In this document: one piece after another, positions 1-9,565 of the stretch | Layout of the letters: every line of letters begins with the position of its first letter | Position numbering within the stretch: position 1 is the first letter of the stretch | Source of the DNA: a virus | Reading direction: 5' to 3' (one strand) | DNA length: 64,000 nt | IMG/VR virus record: IMGVR_UViG_3300045282_000112 | Span: 20,384-84,383 of that record | Made by a program: the position numbers and the translations under genes | Notes under the pieces: generated by a model | What the model saw: only the letters and a program-made list of their open reading frames with translations | Told to the model about the DNA's origin: nothing | Databases searched by the model: none

Positions 1-3000
1 CGGAAGCGCCTGCATCTCGCGCATCTTGGTGATGAATTTCTTCGGGTCGCGCGGGTCGACGCCCTGCTTCAAGAGCTTGGCAAAATGATGCGCGGCCTCG
101 TGCTGCTTGCCGTTGCCCGCGACCGCGATCTTGTCCCACTTGTCCAGATCGACGCCGATGGCACCTGAGAGGAACTCGCTTTGCATCGCCATGCACGTCA
201 ACGCCACGCCGCTGTCATAGACGGCGACCTGTGCGTTGAGCGTGCCTCCCCCCTTGTCGGTGCCAACGGGGTTGCCAACCTGCACGCCAAGCCCGAGCGT
301 CATCACGTTGGTCGCAACCCCAGCGTTGAAGGTGCGCAAATACATCTTGCTGGCGTGCGCGCCGCTGGTGAGGTTGGTGGTGTAGATCATGATCTCGCCG
401 AAGGTGACGTTGGCTTTCGCCGCGTTGTTGCCTTGGAAGCTGATGTAGCCAAGGTTGCCAAGGACGGGCGTCGCCATAGTGCGGCGGATGACGTAGGCGG
501 GGCTTGCACCAGTGCCAGCGGCTGTCGAGAGGGCCAAAAACCAGTTGGTCTGTATCGAATTGACAGCGGTGATGACCGACGGGTTGTTGAGCATGCAGTC
601 GAGCCAGCCGATAACCTGACCCTTCGACACCACGACCGGGGGAGCGGTCGCCGTCGTGAAGTTGCCGATCATGCGGTCGGCGAGGACAGGCTCCAGCCGC
701 GCCAGCTTGAGGCTGCCGGTGGCGTGCACCATGTCGGTTGAGGTGGCGAACGCCTTCAGGCCGCCAAGCATGGTTGACAGTTGCGCGGCGGTGATCTGGA
801 TCGGCGACGCGTTGCCTGCAGCGACGTTGCCGAGCACGTGGTTGGGGGCGATGGGCACCAGCCTGTCCAGCGTAACCCCGGCGAGCGGGAGGCGGGCATT
901 GGCGAGTGTGCCGGTCCCATACTGGAGATCGGTCGAGCGCGCGAACTGCTTCAAAGCCATCGCCGCGTGCAGTTGGTCCATGCTGACCGTTTGGGCATAG
1001 TCGGTGGCGGTGCCGACGTTGCCGATGACGCGCGCGGCGGCGATCTTCACCATGCGCGCGAACGGGATCGAGGCATCGGCGTAGCGCGCCACGGGGATGT
1101 AGCCGGTGATCAGGTCGGTGGCACTGCCTGACGAAGCGATGGCTGCCAGCGGCGCGCCGGTCGCGCCGCCGATGCCGAGCATGATCCGCACCTCTGCGGC
1201 GGTCAGTTGATACGGCGACTTGGTGGTGCCGCTGACGTTGCCGAGGATGTGGGCGGTGGTGATGGCCGCCAGCTTGTTCAACATGACGCCTGCATCGGGC
1301 AGGCGTTGGTTGTTGATGGTGCCGGTGACCAGATCGGTGGCACTGCCCGAGGTAGCGATCTTGGCCAGCCCGCTGCCCGCCGTGTCGAGGCCGAGCATGG
1401 TCTTCACTTCGGCGGCGGTCAGTTGGTAAGGCGACTTGCTGGTGCCGCTGACGTTGCCGAGGATGTGGGCAGTGGCGATAGCCTGCAGCTTGTTCAGCAT
1501 GACACCAGCGTCGGGGAGGCGCTGATTGTTCAGCGTGCCGGTGATGATATCGGTGGCACTGCCCGAGGTGGCGATCTTGGCCAGCGTCGCGGTGCCGCCG
1601 CCACCTGACAGGTCGAGCATCGCGCGCACCTGTGCAACGGTGAGGGCGATAGGCGCTATTGCGCCTGCGGTGTTGTTGCCAAGGATGGTGTTGGCAGCCT
1701 GCACCGCGAGCTTGCCGAGCACCAGCGAATGGTCGGCGATGCGCGTCACTGGGATGTAGCCTGTGATCAGATCAGCGGCGCTGCCCGACGTGGCAATGGC
1801 CGCCAGTGTGCCAGTCGAGCCACCAAGGTTGAGCATCGCCCGCACCTCAGTCACCGTTAGCGGGACCGGCACCGCGTTGACCGTCAACGTATTGCCGACG
1901 AGGGTGTCAGGCGGGATCAGCGCCAGCTTGGCGAGCAGGATCGTGTGATCGGCGAAGCGCGCTCCGGGGATGTAGCCCGCAATCAAGTCGGTGGCGCTGC
2001 CTGAGGTGGCGATGAGTGACAGCGTCCCGCTCGACCCGCCGAGGTTCAGCATCGTCCTGACCTGTGCAACGGTCAGCGCGGCAGGTGAAGCGTTCGCGGC
2101 TCCTGCGTTGCCAAGCAGCATGTTGGGCGCGATTACCGACAGCCTGCTCAACGCAATGGTGCCTGCGGCGTAGCGCCCTGCGGGGATGGTGCCTACCACC
2201 AGATCGTCGGCGCTGCCTGACGAAGCGATGGCGGCCAGATTGCTGCCCAGCGTGGCGATGCCGAGCATCGTCTTGACCTCAGCCACCGTCAACGCCTGCG
2301 GCTCAGCCGCCGTCGCCCCATCATTGCCGATGATGGTGTGGGTCGGGATCACCACCAGCCGCGCCAGCGCTATCGTGCCGTTGGCGTAGCGCGCGGCCGG
2401 AATGGAGCCTGCGATCAGGTCGGCGGCGCTGCCGGAAGTGGCGATGGCGGCCATCACGGTGCCCGCCGTGACGCCGAGCATTGCCTTCACCTCAGACACG
2501 GTGAGCGCCTTCGGCGAGGCAGCGGCTGCACCGTTGTTGCCGAGGATGGTGGCTGCCGAGATCACCGTCAGCTTGTTCAGCGCGATCTCGCCGACAGCGA
2601 TGCGCGCCGCAGGGATGGTGCCAGTGATCAGGTCAGCGGCGCTGCCCGAAGAGGCGATAGCAGCCAGATTGCTGCCGAGGCTGGCGATGCCGAGCATCAA
2701 CTTGACATCAGCCACGGTCAGCGCGACCGGCGCGGCAGGCGAGGAGGCAGTGTTGCCGAGCAGCGTATCGACCGGCATGATCGCCAGCTTGGCCCACGTG
2801 ATGGTGCCCGTGCCGTAGCGCGCCGCCGGGATGATGCCCGCGATGAGATCGGCGGCACTGCCCGACGCAGCGATGTCGGCCAGCCCCGGACCTCCGGTGA
2901 TGCCGAGCATCGCCTTGATCTCACCCACGGTCAGCGCGACGGGTGGGCCGAGGTTGACGAGCGTGTTGCCGAGGATGGTATCAGGCGGGATCAGCGCCAG

Positions 3001-4848
3001 CTTGCTGTAGGCAATCGAGGCCGAGCCGTAGCGTGACGTGGGGATGATGCCGGTCACCAGATCGGCGGCGCTGCCAGACGTGGCGATAGCCGCGAGAGGA
3101 CCGGTCGAGCCGCCGAGGTTGAGCATCGCGCGCACCTGCGCGACGGTCAGCGGGTAGGCCGTCAGGTTGCCGCCGCTGACGTTGCCGATGATGGTGTCGG
3201 TGGGGATCACCACCATCTTGCTCAATGGGATGGTGCCGGTGCCGTAGCGGGCTTGTGGGATGGTGCCGGTCACCAGATCGGCGGCGCTGCCCGTGACAGC
3301 AATGGTCGCCAAGCCTGCACCCGGCGTGGCGATGCCGAGCATCGTCTTCACCTGTGAGGGGGTGAGCGGATAGGGCGACAAATTGTTGCCGCTGACGTTG
3401 CCGAGGATGTGGTCGGTGGAGATCACCACCAGCTTGTTCAGCGGTATCGTGGCTGCGCCGTAGCGGTTGACGGGGATGAGGCCGACGATCAGGTCAGCGG
3501 CGCTGCCCGACGAAGCAATGGCTGCCAACTGCCCACCCAGCGTGTCGAGGCCGAGCATCGCCTTGACCTGTGCAACGGTCAACGCTACCGGCGCGAGAGG
3601 GGTGGTGCCGGTGTTGCCGAGGATGGTGTCGATTGGAATGATGTGCAGCGCGGCCAGCGGCACCGTGCCTGCCTGATAGCGTGCCGCTGGGATGTAGCCG
3701 CTTGTCAAGTGCGCGGCACTGCCCGAGGTGGCGATAGGAGCCAGCGTGCCGGTGCCGTCGCCGGTCCCGCCACCCGACAGGTCGAGCATGTCCCTGACTT
3801 GTGCGGCAGTGAGCGCGACCGGTGAAGCGTTGGCACCGCTGACATTGCCGAGGATGCGGTCGTGGGCGATCACCGCGAGCTTGGCATAGGGCAGCGAGTG
3901 GTCGGCGATGATGTTGACCGGCAGCGTGCCGGTCAGGTTGGCAGCGTTGGTGCTGGTTGCGAGCGGACCCACCGCCACGCCGTTGAGCATGATCTGCGCA
4001 CCAGCATTGGCACCGCTGCGCAGCACGAGATCGCCCGCCGCCGTCGCGTGCGTCGAGCCGTAAGCGACGATGTAGGCACCCCGCGAACTGTCAAAGCCGC
4101 CGGGTGCCGCCGACAGGCCAATGTAGCCGGTCGTGGCCGCGCCGCTCTTGATCGTCATCAGGACGACGGGAATGCCGGTGGTGTTGGAGGTTACCTGCCC
4201 GCCGTTGAAGACCAGTGGTTGGGCACCCAGCAGGGAGAGCGTGGTGAAGTCGAGGTAGGGGCCGACCAGCCCCAGCGTCGCGCGCATCGCGGGGAAGGTA
4301 GCGTCGTCGAGCAATTGCCGCGCGCTCGGCGTGAACGGCGTCAGCGCCATCGTGCCGGGGCCGGTGAAGTAGCCGAGCGTGTTGGCAGCCGAGACGAGGT
4401 TGCCGAAGGCGATGACATTCGGCTTGCCTGCGGCGGTGATGCCGAGCGCCGTCTGCCATGTCGCGAGGTTGGCGTGCGCCATCAGGCCGCGCGAGAAGGC
4501 GGTGGCCACGAACGTCGTCAGCGAGGCGGTCGAGGTGCTCGACCAGAACGGCACCTTGTCGGCACCCGGGATGATGGCTTGCAGCGCCGCGAGGTTGCCG
4601 GTGAGAGCTGTCGTGCCCTTGACGATGGCTTGCCGCAACAGCGTGTCGTCGCCCTCCACGTCGGGGATGGCGAAGTGATCGATGACGTGCCTGATCTGTG
4701 CAATGATGCCGTTGAAGTCGTGGTCCCGGACCTCAGTGTTCAAAGGGTCGGAATACCAGCGGCGCTGCGCAGCACCGCCTACCGGCGCGACAGGACGCGT
4801 TGCCGTAGAATGGTCTTTGTCGGCAGGATTGAGAACGCCGATTGGCAT
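1..4848 (-). CDS. very long repeat-containing tail fibre (partial, runs off left edge)
   Basis: The frame is open without a stop from an ATG at 4848 to the left edge, giving at least 1616 codons. The N-terminal 250 residues start MPIGVLNPADKDHSTATRPV and should attach to the baseplate. The middle consists of about 13 full and 2 degenerate repeats of 70-74 residues. Each has an ILGN element, an LT.AQVK.MLGL element and an SGSAADLI.G.IP..RY element. LGN/LT..Q modules of this kind are typical of phage tail fibres (family knowledge). The C-terminal part, after the repeats, is unlike them and continues beyond position 1. The gene lies directly downstream of the gp48-like gene, which is the normal fibre position in Mu-type tails. 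The start follows a GGGACC element and a clear gap after the preceding stop. It likely carries host recognition. No chaperone or endosialidase domain is visible in the part present. Confidence 0.88.
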   Translation of the reverse strand, partial: MPIGVLNPADKDHSTATRPVAPVGGAAQRRWYSDPLNTEVRDHDFNGIIAQIRHVIDHFAIPDVEGDDTLLRQAIVKGTTALTGNLAALQAIIPGADKVPFWSSTSTASLTTFVATAFSRGLMAHANLATWQTALGITAAGKPNVIAFGNLVSAANTLGYFTGPGTMALTPFTPSARQLLDDATFPAMRATLGLVGPYLDFTTLSLLGAQPLVFNGGQVTSNTTGIPVVLMTIKSGAATTGYIGLSAAPGGFDSSRGAYIVAYGSTHATAAGDLVLRSGANAGAQIMLNGVAVGPLATSTNAANLTGTLPVNIIADHSLPYAKLAVIAHDRILGNVSGANASPVALTAAQVRDMLDLSGGGTGDGTGTLAPIATSGSAAHLTSGYIPAARYQAGTVPLAALHIIPIDTILGNTGTTPLAPVALTVAQVKAMLGLDTLGGQLAAIASSGSAADLIVGLIPVNRYGAATIPLNKLVVISTDHILGNVSGNNLSPYPLTPSQVKTMLGIATPGAGLATIAVTGSAADLVTGTIPQARYGTGTIPLSKMVVIPTDTIIGNVSGGNLTAYPLTVAQVRAMLNLGGSTGPLAAIATSGSAADLVTGIIPTSRYGSASIAYSKLALIPPDTILGNTLVNLGPPVALTVGEIKAMLGITGGPGLADIAASGSAADLIAGIIPAARYGTGTITWAKLAIMPVDTLLGNTASSPAAPVALTVADVKLMLGIASLGSNLAAIASSGSAADLITGTIPAARIAVGEIALNKLTVISAATILGNNGAAAASPKALTVSEVKAMLGVTAGTVMAAIATSGSAADLIAGSIPAARYANGTIALARLVVIPTHTIIGNDGATAAEPQALTVAEVKTMLGIATLGSNLAAIASSGSADDLVVGTIPAGRYAAGTIALSRLSVIAPNMLLGNAGAANASPAALTVAQVRTMLNLGGSSGTLSLIATSGSATDLIAGYIPGARFADHTILLAKLALIPPDTLVGNTLTVNAVPVPLTVTEVRAMLNLGGSTGTLAAIATSGSAADLITGYIPVTRIADHSLVLGKLAVQAANTILGNNTAGAIAPIALTVAQVRAMLDLSGGGGTATLAKIATSGSATDIITGTLNNQRLPDAGVMLNKLQAIATAHILGNVSGTSKSPYQLTAAEVKTMLGLDTAGSGLAKIATSGSATDLVTGTINNQRLPDAGVMLNKLAAITTAHILGNVSGTTKSPYQLTAAEVRIMLGIGGATGAPLAAIASSGSATDLITGYIPVARYADASIPFARMVKIAAARVIGNVGTATDYAQTVSMDQLHAAMALKQFARSTDLQYGTGTLANARLPLAGVTLDRLVPIAPNHVLGNVAAGNASPIQITAAQLSTMLGGLKAFATSTDMVHATGSLKLARLEPVLADRMIGNFTTATAPPVVVSKGQVIGWLDCMLNNPSVITAVNSIQTNWFLALSTAAGTGASPAYVIRRTMATPVLGNLGYISFQGNNAAKANVTFGEIMIYTTNLTSGAHASKMYLRTFNAGVATNVMTLGLGVQVGNPVGTDKGGGTLNAQVAVYDSGVALTCMAMQSEFLSGAIGVDLDKWDKIAVAGNGKQHEAAHHFAKLLKQGVDPRDPKKFITKMREMQALP
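1100..3960 (-). repeat. tandem in-gene repeats of the tail fibre
   Basis: Degenerate direct repeats occur every 208-221 bases inside the fibre gene. The most conserved core encodes SGSA(A/T)DL, read on the plus strand as a gcgctgcc(t/c)ga element near 1123, 1344, 1552, 1773, 1994, 2206, 2428, 2640, 2853, 3070, 3283, 3502 and 3714. Two weaker copies lie to the left. Units keep the reading frame, so copy number can change by recombination without breaking the gene. Confidence 0.85.
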
Positions 4849-4861
4849 CGCTGGTCCCTTT

Positions 4862-5548
4862 CTAGGTCGTTACCGCCATGTCCACCTTGCAGTGCGCGGG
4901 GACGTAGCGTTCGAGCATGCAGTCGATCTCTTCCAGCGTGGCGAGGCCCAGCTTGACGTTGTGCCCGAGCTTGAAGTTGAGCACCGCCCCCTGCTTGAAT
5001 GCAGGTGACATACCGGTGTTGATCACCACGTGGAAGGTGGAATAGACGTTAGGATATTGAGTATCGTGGCCAGTCAGCCAGCGACCCGTCGCCGTGTAAC
5101 CATTGGCAGCCAACAGGTCTAACAGATATTTGGCCGTCGGTATTGCACCCACACTGTGCTGCACCTTGGCGCACAGCGACATATTGTATATGTCGCACTC
5201 GTCAGGGATGCCGAAGTCGGCGGCCCACGCATCGAGGTCCTCGTCCGACGTGGAGCAAATCCACTCGTCGAGGCTGATGCACATCGCGTCTTCGTAGTTC
5301 AGCCATGACAGCGCGAGCCCCGACATGAACTGCCGGATGATGCTGCCCCGCTCGTAGCTCGTCTCGGTGTTGTCCCACGCCGTGCCGCGTGGCAGCAGGT
5401 TCATGAACGCGAGGAAGCATGCGTCATGGTCGGGGCAGTAGGTGTAGTCGGACGGGACCGGCTCGCCTTCCAGCTCCGCTGGCGCAGGCTCCCAGTCGGC
5501 CACGTAGGTGTCTGGACCAGCAGGCACTAGGACAAGGTCGTTGCTCAT
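4862..5548 (-). CDS. Mu gp48-like tail protein (DUF2313/YmfQ family)
   Basis: A protein of 228 residues from the ATG at 5548 (MSNDLVLVPAGP). That ATG overlaps the TGA of the baseplate J gene (ATGA), so translation is probably coupled. An upstream in-frame extension exists but lies wholly inside the J gene and is rejected. The middle, FLAFMNLLPRGTAWDNTE, followed by DEWICSTSDEDLDAWAADFG, is typical of DUF2313 tail proteins encoded between baseplate J and the fibre in Mu-like phages. Members act at the baseplate periphery as a fibre attachment or completion component. The gene order J, this gene, fibre supports that role. Confidence 0.82.
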   Translation of the reverse strand: MSNDLVLVPAGPDTYVADWEPAPAELEGEPVPSDYTYCPDHDACFLAFMNLLPRGTAWDNTETSYERGSIIRQFMSGLALSWLNYEDAMCISLDEWICSTSDEDLDAWAADFGIPDECDIYNMSLCAKVQHSVGAIPTAKYLLDLLAANGYTATGRWLTGHDTQYPNVYSTFHVVINTGMSPAFKQGAVLNFKLGHNVKLGLATLEEIDCMLERYVPAHCKVDMAVTT

Positions 5549-6636
5549 GCGATGAACCGCACGGTGCCGAGCGTCGGCAAGCCGCCCGGTGAAGTGATCG
5601 GGATCACGATGTTGGCGCTGCTCGGGTAGTCGGTGAAGTAGTTGTGGCTGCGCACCCACTTCGGTGCCATCGCCACTGCCTCGTTGATCCACGCGAGGCT
5701 GAAGTGCGAAGGCTCGATGGTGCTCGCGGGCTCGGCGCGGCGCATGAACATCGCCTTCAGTTCTTTCACCACGTCGTCACGCACTGCGCTGGTGTCGGGC
5801 ACCAGTGCCTGCACTGTGACGTTGACCACTGACGGCACGGGCTTCGCGACGATGACGTTGGCGTCGCTGGGTGCCAACGTCTGCAGGATGACCTTCAGCT
5901 GTTCAACGTCGTTGTCGGCGGGGATGCCGTTGCCGACGCTGTCCATCATGAAGTAGATCGTCACGCTGCCCGGCTGTGGAGTAGCGCGCTTGACGAACAC
6001 GCGCGTGATGCCCGCCTTGGTCTGGCACCACTCAACATATTCGGCAGGCGTTCCGCCGTGCGGCGGGTTCTGTTTGCGATACAGAATGCGCTGCCGAAAG
6101 CTGTCATCACTCTCGGCAGCGCGCCCCCCGATGAGGCCGCCGGTCGCGACAGTGAAGCCTGTCACCCCAGCAATTGGCGTCAACGGCGTGAGCGTAGCGC
6201 CTGCATCGGTGTTGGCAAGCTCACCCGCCGAGTAGGCGCGCATGAACAGCGTGAGCGTCGAGGTGGTGGCAGTGACGGTGCCGACGGTGATGAACGTCTC
6301 GCCGTCGGAGCGCATGAACGCGGTGCCGTCGTAGACCACGACGCCGAGCACCGATGGCGAGGAGACCGAGCCCTGCGCAAAGCCGGGTGGATTGCGTGAC
6401 AGGCCGCCCGCTTGGATGCCGTGCCAGTCGAGGTAGTCGCCGGTCGCGGTGGTGACAAACGCCTGTTGATGAATGAACTCCAAGCGCAGGTAGCCCATGC
6501 GCAGCGCCTGCCCGAAAGCTTTCAACACGGGCACGAGGTTGTTTGGCCAAATCCAAGGATCGGTGCCAGCAACTTCGGACTGCACAGAATTGCGCAGGTC
6601 CTGAATGATCTCTTCTGTGCTTGGAGCGGTATACAT
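5545..6636 (-). CDS. baseplate J-like protein (Mu gp47 family)
   Basis: A protein of 363 residues, a normal length for the baseplate J family. It shows the family pattern: an N-terminal helix region (STEEIIQDLRNSVQSEV), ATGDYLDWHG, a beta-rich section with a GELANTDAGATLT element, then ESDDSFRQRIL and GTPAEYVEWCQTKAGITRVFV. Baseplate J proteins form the wedge that joins the hub to the tail fibres and triggers sheath contraction. It sits between gp46-like and gp48-like genes and overlaps the latter by four bases. Confidence 0.92.
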   Translation of the reverse strand: MYTAPSTEEIIQDLRNSVQSEVAGTDPWIWPNNLVPVLKAFGQALRMGYLRLEFIHQQAFVTTATGDYLDWHGIQAGGLSRNPPGFAQGSVSSPSVLGVVVYDGTAFMRSDGETFITVGTVTATTSTLTLFMRAYSAGELANTDAGATLTPLTPIAGVTGFTVATGGLIGGRAAESDDSFRQRILYRKQNPPHGGTPAEYVEWCQTKAGITRVFVKRATPQPGSVTIYFMMDSVGNGIPADNDVEQLKVILQTLAPSDANVIVAKPVPSVVNVTVQALVPDTSAVRDDVVKELKAMFMRRAEPASTIEPSHFSLAWINEAVAMAPKWVRSHNYFTDYPSSANIVIPITSPGGLPTLGTVRFIA

Positions 6637-6644
6637 GCTGGTGC

Positions 6645-7229
6645 CTATTGCATAGCGTAGAGATCATGTCGGAAGGCGCGTTCGTATTTCTTGGCATAGA
6701 CCTTGATATAGATGGAGATCATGCCACGGGTCCTGTCGATCTCAGCCTTCACCTCGACATTGTTGATGACACCAGCGCGGATCATCACTTGCAGGGCTTC
6801 GGCGCAAAAGTGCTCGGCCATCTTGCAGGTGTAGTCGGTGAGCGGTGCGCGGCGCAGCGTCCACAGCAGCGAGCCGAGCGGCTCTTCGCCCGGTGCAATG
6901 CCCTCCGTATTGCCGTGCCACTCGTGTTGATCGGCGACGGTGAAGCCCATGCGTCCGATCATCCAGTCAGGCAGCCGTGCATCAGAGGCGATGCACAGCA
7001 GCACGGCGGTGCCGACCGGGTCGACGTTGGCGAGGCCGCCCGAGTTGAGCACCCGCTGCACCGTCGTAACCTCCCCAGTGCGCGGATCGACCACCTCATA
7101 AGGCGAAGCTATCGGCTCCCCCGGTATTCCTTCCGGCTCCGGTGGCGGCTGGAGTTGCCAGTTGCCGACCGTGCCGAGCGCCGGATCGGTTGACCAGATG
7201 GTGTCCCAGAGAGCACTGCTGCTGCTCAT
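6645..7229 (-). CDS. baseplate wedge protein, Mu gp46-like
   Basis: A protein of 194 residues resembling the phage GP46 family, the Mu counterpart of gpW/gp25 wedge proteins. Visible features are LASDARLPDW-like text (IASDARLPDWMIGR), a Gly/Pro-rich N-terminus, and a C-terminal segment ending in an IYIKVYAKKYERAFRHDLY strand-helix. It lies between the 149-residue gene and baseplate J, exactly the Mu order. It overlaps the upstream gene by four bases. Confidence 0.82.
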   Translation of the reverse strand: MSSSSALWDTIWSTDPALGTVGNWQLQPPPEPEGIPGEPIASPYEVVDPRTGEVTTVQRVLNSGGLANVDPVGTAVLLCIASDARLPDWMIGRMGFTVADQHEWHGNTEGIAPGEEPLGSLLWTLRRAPLTDYTCKMAEHFCAEALQVMIRAGVINNVEVKAEIDRTRGMISIYIKVYAKKYERAFRHDLYAMQ

Positions 7230-7675
7230 GACACAGCTCCCACGAATGTCCGATACGTTGCCCCCACGGTGCCCGAGACGATGATCGGTGGCGTCCCGGT
7301 GCCGGGTTGCGCGCCGGGGATGGCGATCTCGAAAGCGGTCAGCGTGAAGGCGTTGCCCGCCGCCACGTCGAGCGGGTTACCGAGCGAGCCTGCAGCCAAC
7401 AGCCGCACCGCCCCTTCGCGGTCATCGACGAGCGACCAGAAGGCGGCGTGCCCGTCGTGGAAGACCATGCCGTAGATGATCTCCAGCACGATCACCTTGC
7501 GGCCGACCGGCAGGTAGTTCGACGGGCCGACGACGCTGGGCACGACCCAGCCGAGCGCACCGTGCATCGCGCTGCCGTAGTCAGTCGGCTCAGCAGGCCC
7601 GATGAGCAGGCGCGTTGTCTCGCGCACCAGCACCTCCAGTCCACGGTCGAGCACGCGTGCATCAAGGTAGCTCAT
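7226..7675 (-). CDS. unrecognised baseplate-region protein
   Basis: A protein of 149 residues starting MSYLDARVLDRGLEVLVRE. I do not recognise a family. It has no membrane segment or signal peptide and looks like a soluble alpha/beta protein with a C-terminal beta-rich part. Its place between the PAAR gene and the gp46-like gene, with four-base overlap to the latter, suggests a minor baseplate component. This is inference from position only. Confidence 0.7.
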   Translation of the reverse strand: MSYLDARVLDRGLEVLVRETTRLLIGPAEPTDYGSAMHGALGWVVPSVVGPSNYLPVGRKVIVLEIIYGMVFHDGHAAFWSLVDDREGAVRLLAAGSLGNPLDVAAGNAFTLTAFEIAIPGAQPGTGTPPIIVSGTVGATYRTFVGAVS

Positions 7676-7679
7676 GCGA

Positions 7680-7940
7680 TCAGTCCTCGACGTAGGTGCG
7701 GACGGCTGTTGCGGTGAGCGTTGCGCCGCACGTCGCCATGCTGCCGTTGAAGGCGACCAGCTTGTCTTCGACGTAGGTGCGGATGCAGCCGGTCGCGATT
7801 GGATTGGGACCGTGGATCGGGCAGCAATAGATGTCGCCGATGCGGGCGATCAGGATGTCCTCTGCGTAGGTGCGCGTGGCAGACGTGCAGACCACGTCGC
7901 CGTGCGAGCCGGGATCACCGAGACGCAGGATCAGCGGCAC
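7680..7940 (-). CDS. PAAR-repeat spike tip protein
   Basis: A protein of 86 residues with the PAAR pattern: LGDPGSHGDVV, then IARIGDIYCCPIHGPNPI, then VAFNGSMATCGATL. The conserved His and Cys residues (HG, CCPIHG, CGA) are those that bind a metal in the sharpened cone at the tip of contractile injection machines (family knowledge). It is encoded beside the gp45-like spike protein, its expected partner. Mu itself keeps the tip inside gp45. Here it is a separate small gene, as in many other phages and type VI secretion loci. Confidence 0.87.
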   Translation of the reverse strand: MPLILRLGDPGSHGDVVCTSATRTYAEDILIARIGDIYCCPIHGPNPIATGCIRTYVEDKLVAFNGSMATCGATLTATAVRTYVED

Positions 7941-8351
7941 TCACGCGCCCGACCGGTTGATGTGAACTTTTCCATCGCGGAAGCACTCGATGGTGGCCTT
8001 GCCGACCTTGCGCTTCCATACGTCTTTGGTGCCGTGGTCGAAGCCGCCCCACATCTCGTAGAGTTTGAACTCGCCCTCTTTTAGGTCTTTCGGCCTATAC
8101 TTCGGGTGCTCCATGCCAATCACCATTGCGGCGTCGTTGTTGCCGCCAAGGTTCATGTTGACGCCCTGTGAGCCCACGGGTGCGTGGTTGGTGAAGCCGT
8201 AGCTCTGCACACGTGGGATCGCGAACTTGCCGCTGGTGCCGCCGTAGCGTTCACCCTGACGACCGTCAGCCTCCACCCGCTGCTGCTCCTTGTCGTCGTG
8301 TGTTTTGACCAACTGATTGCGGTGGATCATGTTGTCCATCTGCGTGGCCAT
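7941..8351 (-). CDS. baseplate assembly/spike protein V (Mu gp45-like)
   Basis: A protein of 136 residues starting MATQMDNMIHRNQLVKTHDD and containing the Mu gp45 pattern of an OB-like N-terminal domain (RYGFT-like QSYGFTNHAPVGSQG, GGNNDAAMVIGMEHPKYRP). The C-terminus is short (KATIECFRDGKVHINR), so the needle is short and the separate PAAR protein probably caps it. It immediately follows the gp44-like hub gene and precedes PAAR. Confidence 0.88.
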   Translation of the reverse strand: MATQMDNMIHRNQLVKTHDDKEQQRVEADGRQGERYGGTSGKFAIPRVQSYGFTNHAPVGSQGVNMNLGGNNDAAMVIGMEHPKYRPKDLKEGEFKLYEMWGGFDHGTKDVWKRKVGKATIECFRDGKVHINRSGA

Positions 8352-8362
8352 AGCTCACCTCC

Positions 8363-9562
8363 TTATCCGGGGAAGCCCCCACCTCTGAGGAAGTCCGTAT
8401 CGACGATGGTGCCGAGCGTGTTGATATCGAAACGCCGGTTCCACATGCTGCCGCTATTGCATGGCGTTGCACCCGCAGGATCGATGCTGGTCGGTGCCTC
8501 CAGCGAGGTCGGATCGACCAGCGTCAACTCGGTGACCGAGCCTTCAGCCAGCGACTGCTTGAACACGATGCGCGAGGTGCGCAGCGTGCAGTTGACCTTC
8601 AGCCATGGTGCGAACACGTAGACATCGGCGAGCAACACCCAGATCGGCCCGCCCGACGATGCCTCACGGCCATACGGGACGTTCTTCGGCACGAAGCTCT
8701 CACCTGCGGGCGAGTGCCAACCGGGCACCGTCACGGTGCACTGCAAGCTGGCCCCGCTTGACCGCTGCGCCTCCCATGCGGCGCGTGTCTGTGCACGTTG
8801 CACATCGACCACCGCTGGCTCCAGAATGATCTTGGTGCGGTTGCGGGCGAGGAAGGACTGTGCCATCGCACCCGGCTGGAGGTTCTGCTTCAAGTCGGTG
8901 CCGTAAGGGGTCTGCCCGAGAACCTTCGTGACGGCATCCTCGTCGGTCAGGCGTGCCGACATCTTGAGGATGTTCTCGCCCTGCACGATTGGGCCCTGCA
9001 CGCCCAAAGCTTTGCCTGCGCTGACCGAGATGCCGCCGTCCATCATGCCGTGCAGGAGGTGGCCGTAGTTCTTGAGCATTCGCATGCTCTCTGCGTAGAT
9101 CGTCGCCCCCTGCCGTATCTGCCAAACCGGCACAATCGAGTTGTCGCTATCGTTCGTCACGGTGAGGCCAAGCGGCTGCGCCCACGCCTGCACCAACTCC
9201 CAAATCCCCTTGTTCTCGTAGTAGCCACCAGTGTCGGAGACGATTGAACTCAGGTTGATGCTCGACCCCTCGTTCTTGGCGGTGATCGTGATCGAGTGCT
9301 GTTCAGCGTCGGCGCTAGGTGCGTATTGCCAGACGGCGGCGCGTGCCACGAAGTCACCGTTGGCGAACACCTCGATGATCGTCCCGGGAGGAAAATTCCA
9401 CTTGTCGAAAGCCGCCACTGTGCTCGCCCCGACCGGCGTGATCTCAGTGGTGGAAAGCATGATGTTGACGATGTCGGTCGCGGTATCCTGCTCGATGACG
9501 ACTGTCTCCCAATCGGAATAGACGCCGCTGTCAGCCACCACTGTTATCTGCTCGAAAGGCAT
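8363..9562 (-). CDS. baseplate hub protein, Mu gp44-like (gpP)
   Basis: A protein of 399 residues starting MPFEQITVVADSGVYSDWET. It matches the Mu gp44/late control D type of hub protein: N-terminal beta domain (VIEQDTATDIVNI), GTIIEVFANGDFVARA, and a central GQTPYGTDLKQ region. The hub connects tail tube, spike and wedges. Its position between the N-like gene and the gp45-like gene matches Mu. The start is chosen because the ATG directly follows the end of the N-like gene with three bases between them. Confidence 0.85.
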   Translation of the reverse strand: MPFEQITVVADSGVYSDWETVVIEQDTATDIVNIMLSTTEITPVGASTVAAFDKWNFPPGTIIEVFANGDFVARAAVWQYAPSADAEQHSITITAKNEGSSINLSSIVSDTGGYYENKGIWELVQAWAQPLGLTVTNDSDNSIVPVWQIRQGATIYAESMRMLKNYGHLLHGMMDGGISVSAGKALGVQGPIVQGENILKMSARLTDEDAVTKVLGQTPYGTDLKQNLQPGAMAQSFLARNRTKIILEPAVVDVQRAQTRAAWEAQRSSGASLQCTVTVPGWHSPAGESFVPKNVPYGREASSGGPIWVLLADVYVFAPWLKVNCTLRTSRIVFKQSLAEGSVTELTLVDPTSLEAPTSIDPAGATPCNSGSMWNRRFDINTLGTIVDTDFLRGGGFPG

Positions 9563-9565
9563 CGC

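Noticed and set aside
1100-3960. CRISPR-like regular repeats
   Set aside because: Spacing of about 215 bases, degenerate units and preserved reading frame show protein repeats, not a CRISPR array.
3862-4956. Long plus-strand frames over the tail fibre gene (also 181-741, 1207-1608, 2338-3036, 3409-3825)
   Set aside because: They mirror the fibre repeats in antisense; the minus-strand frame explains the repeat pattern and continues unbroken to the next gene.
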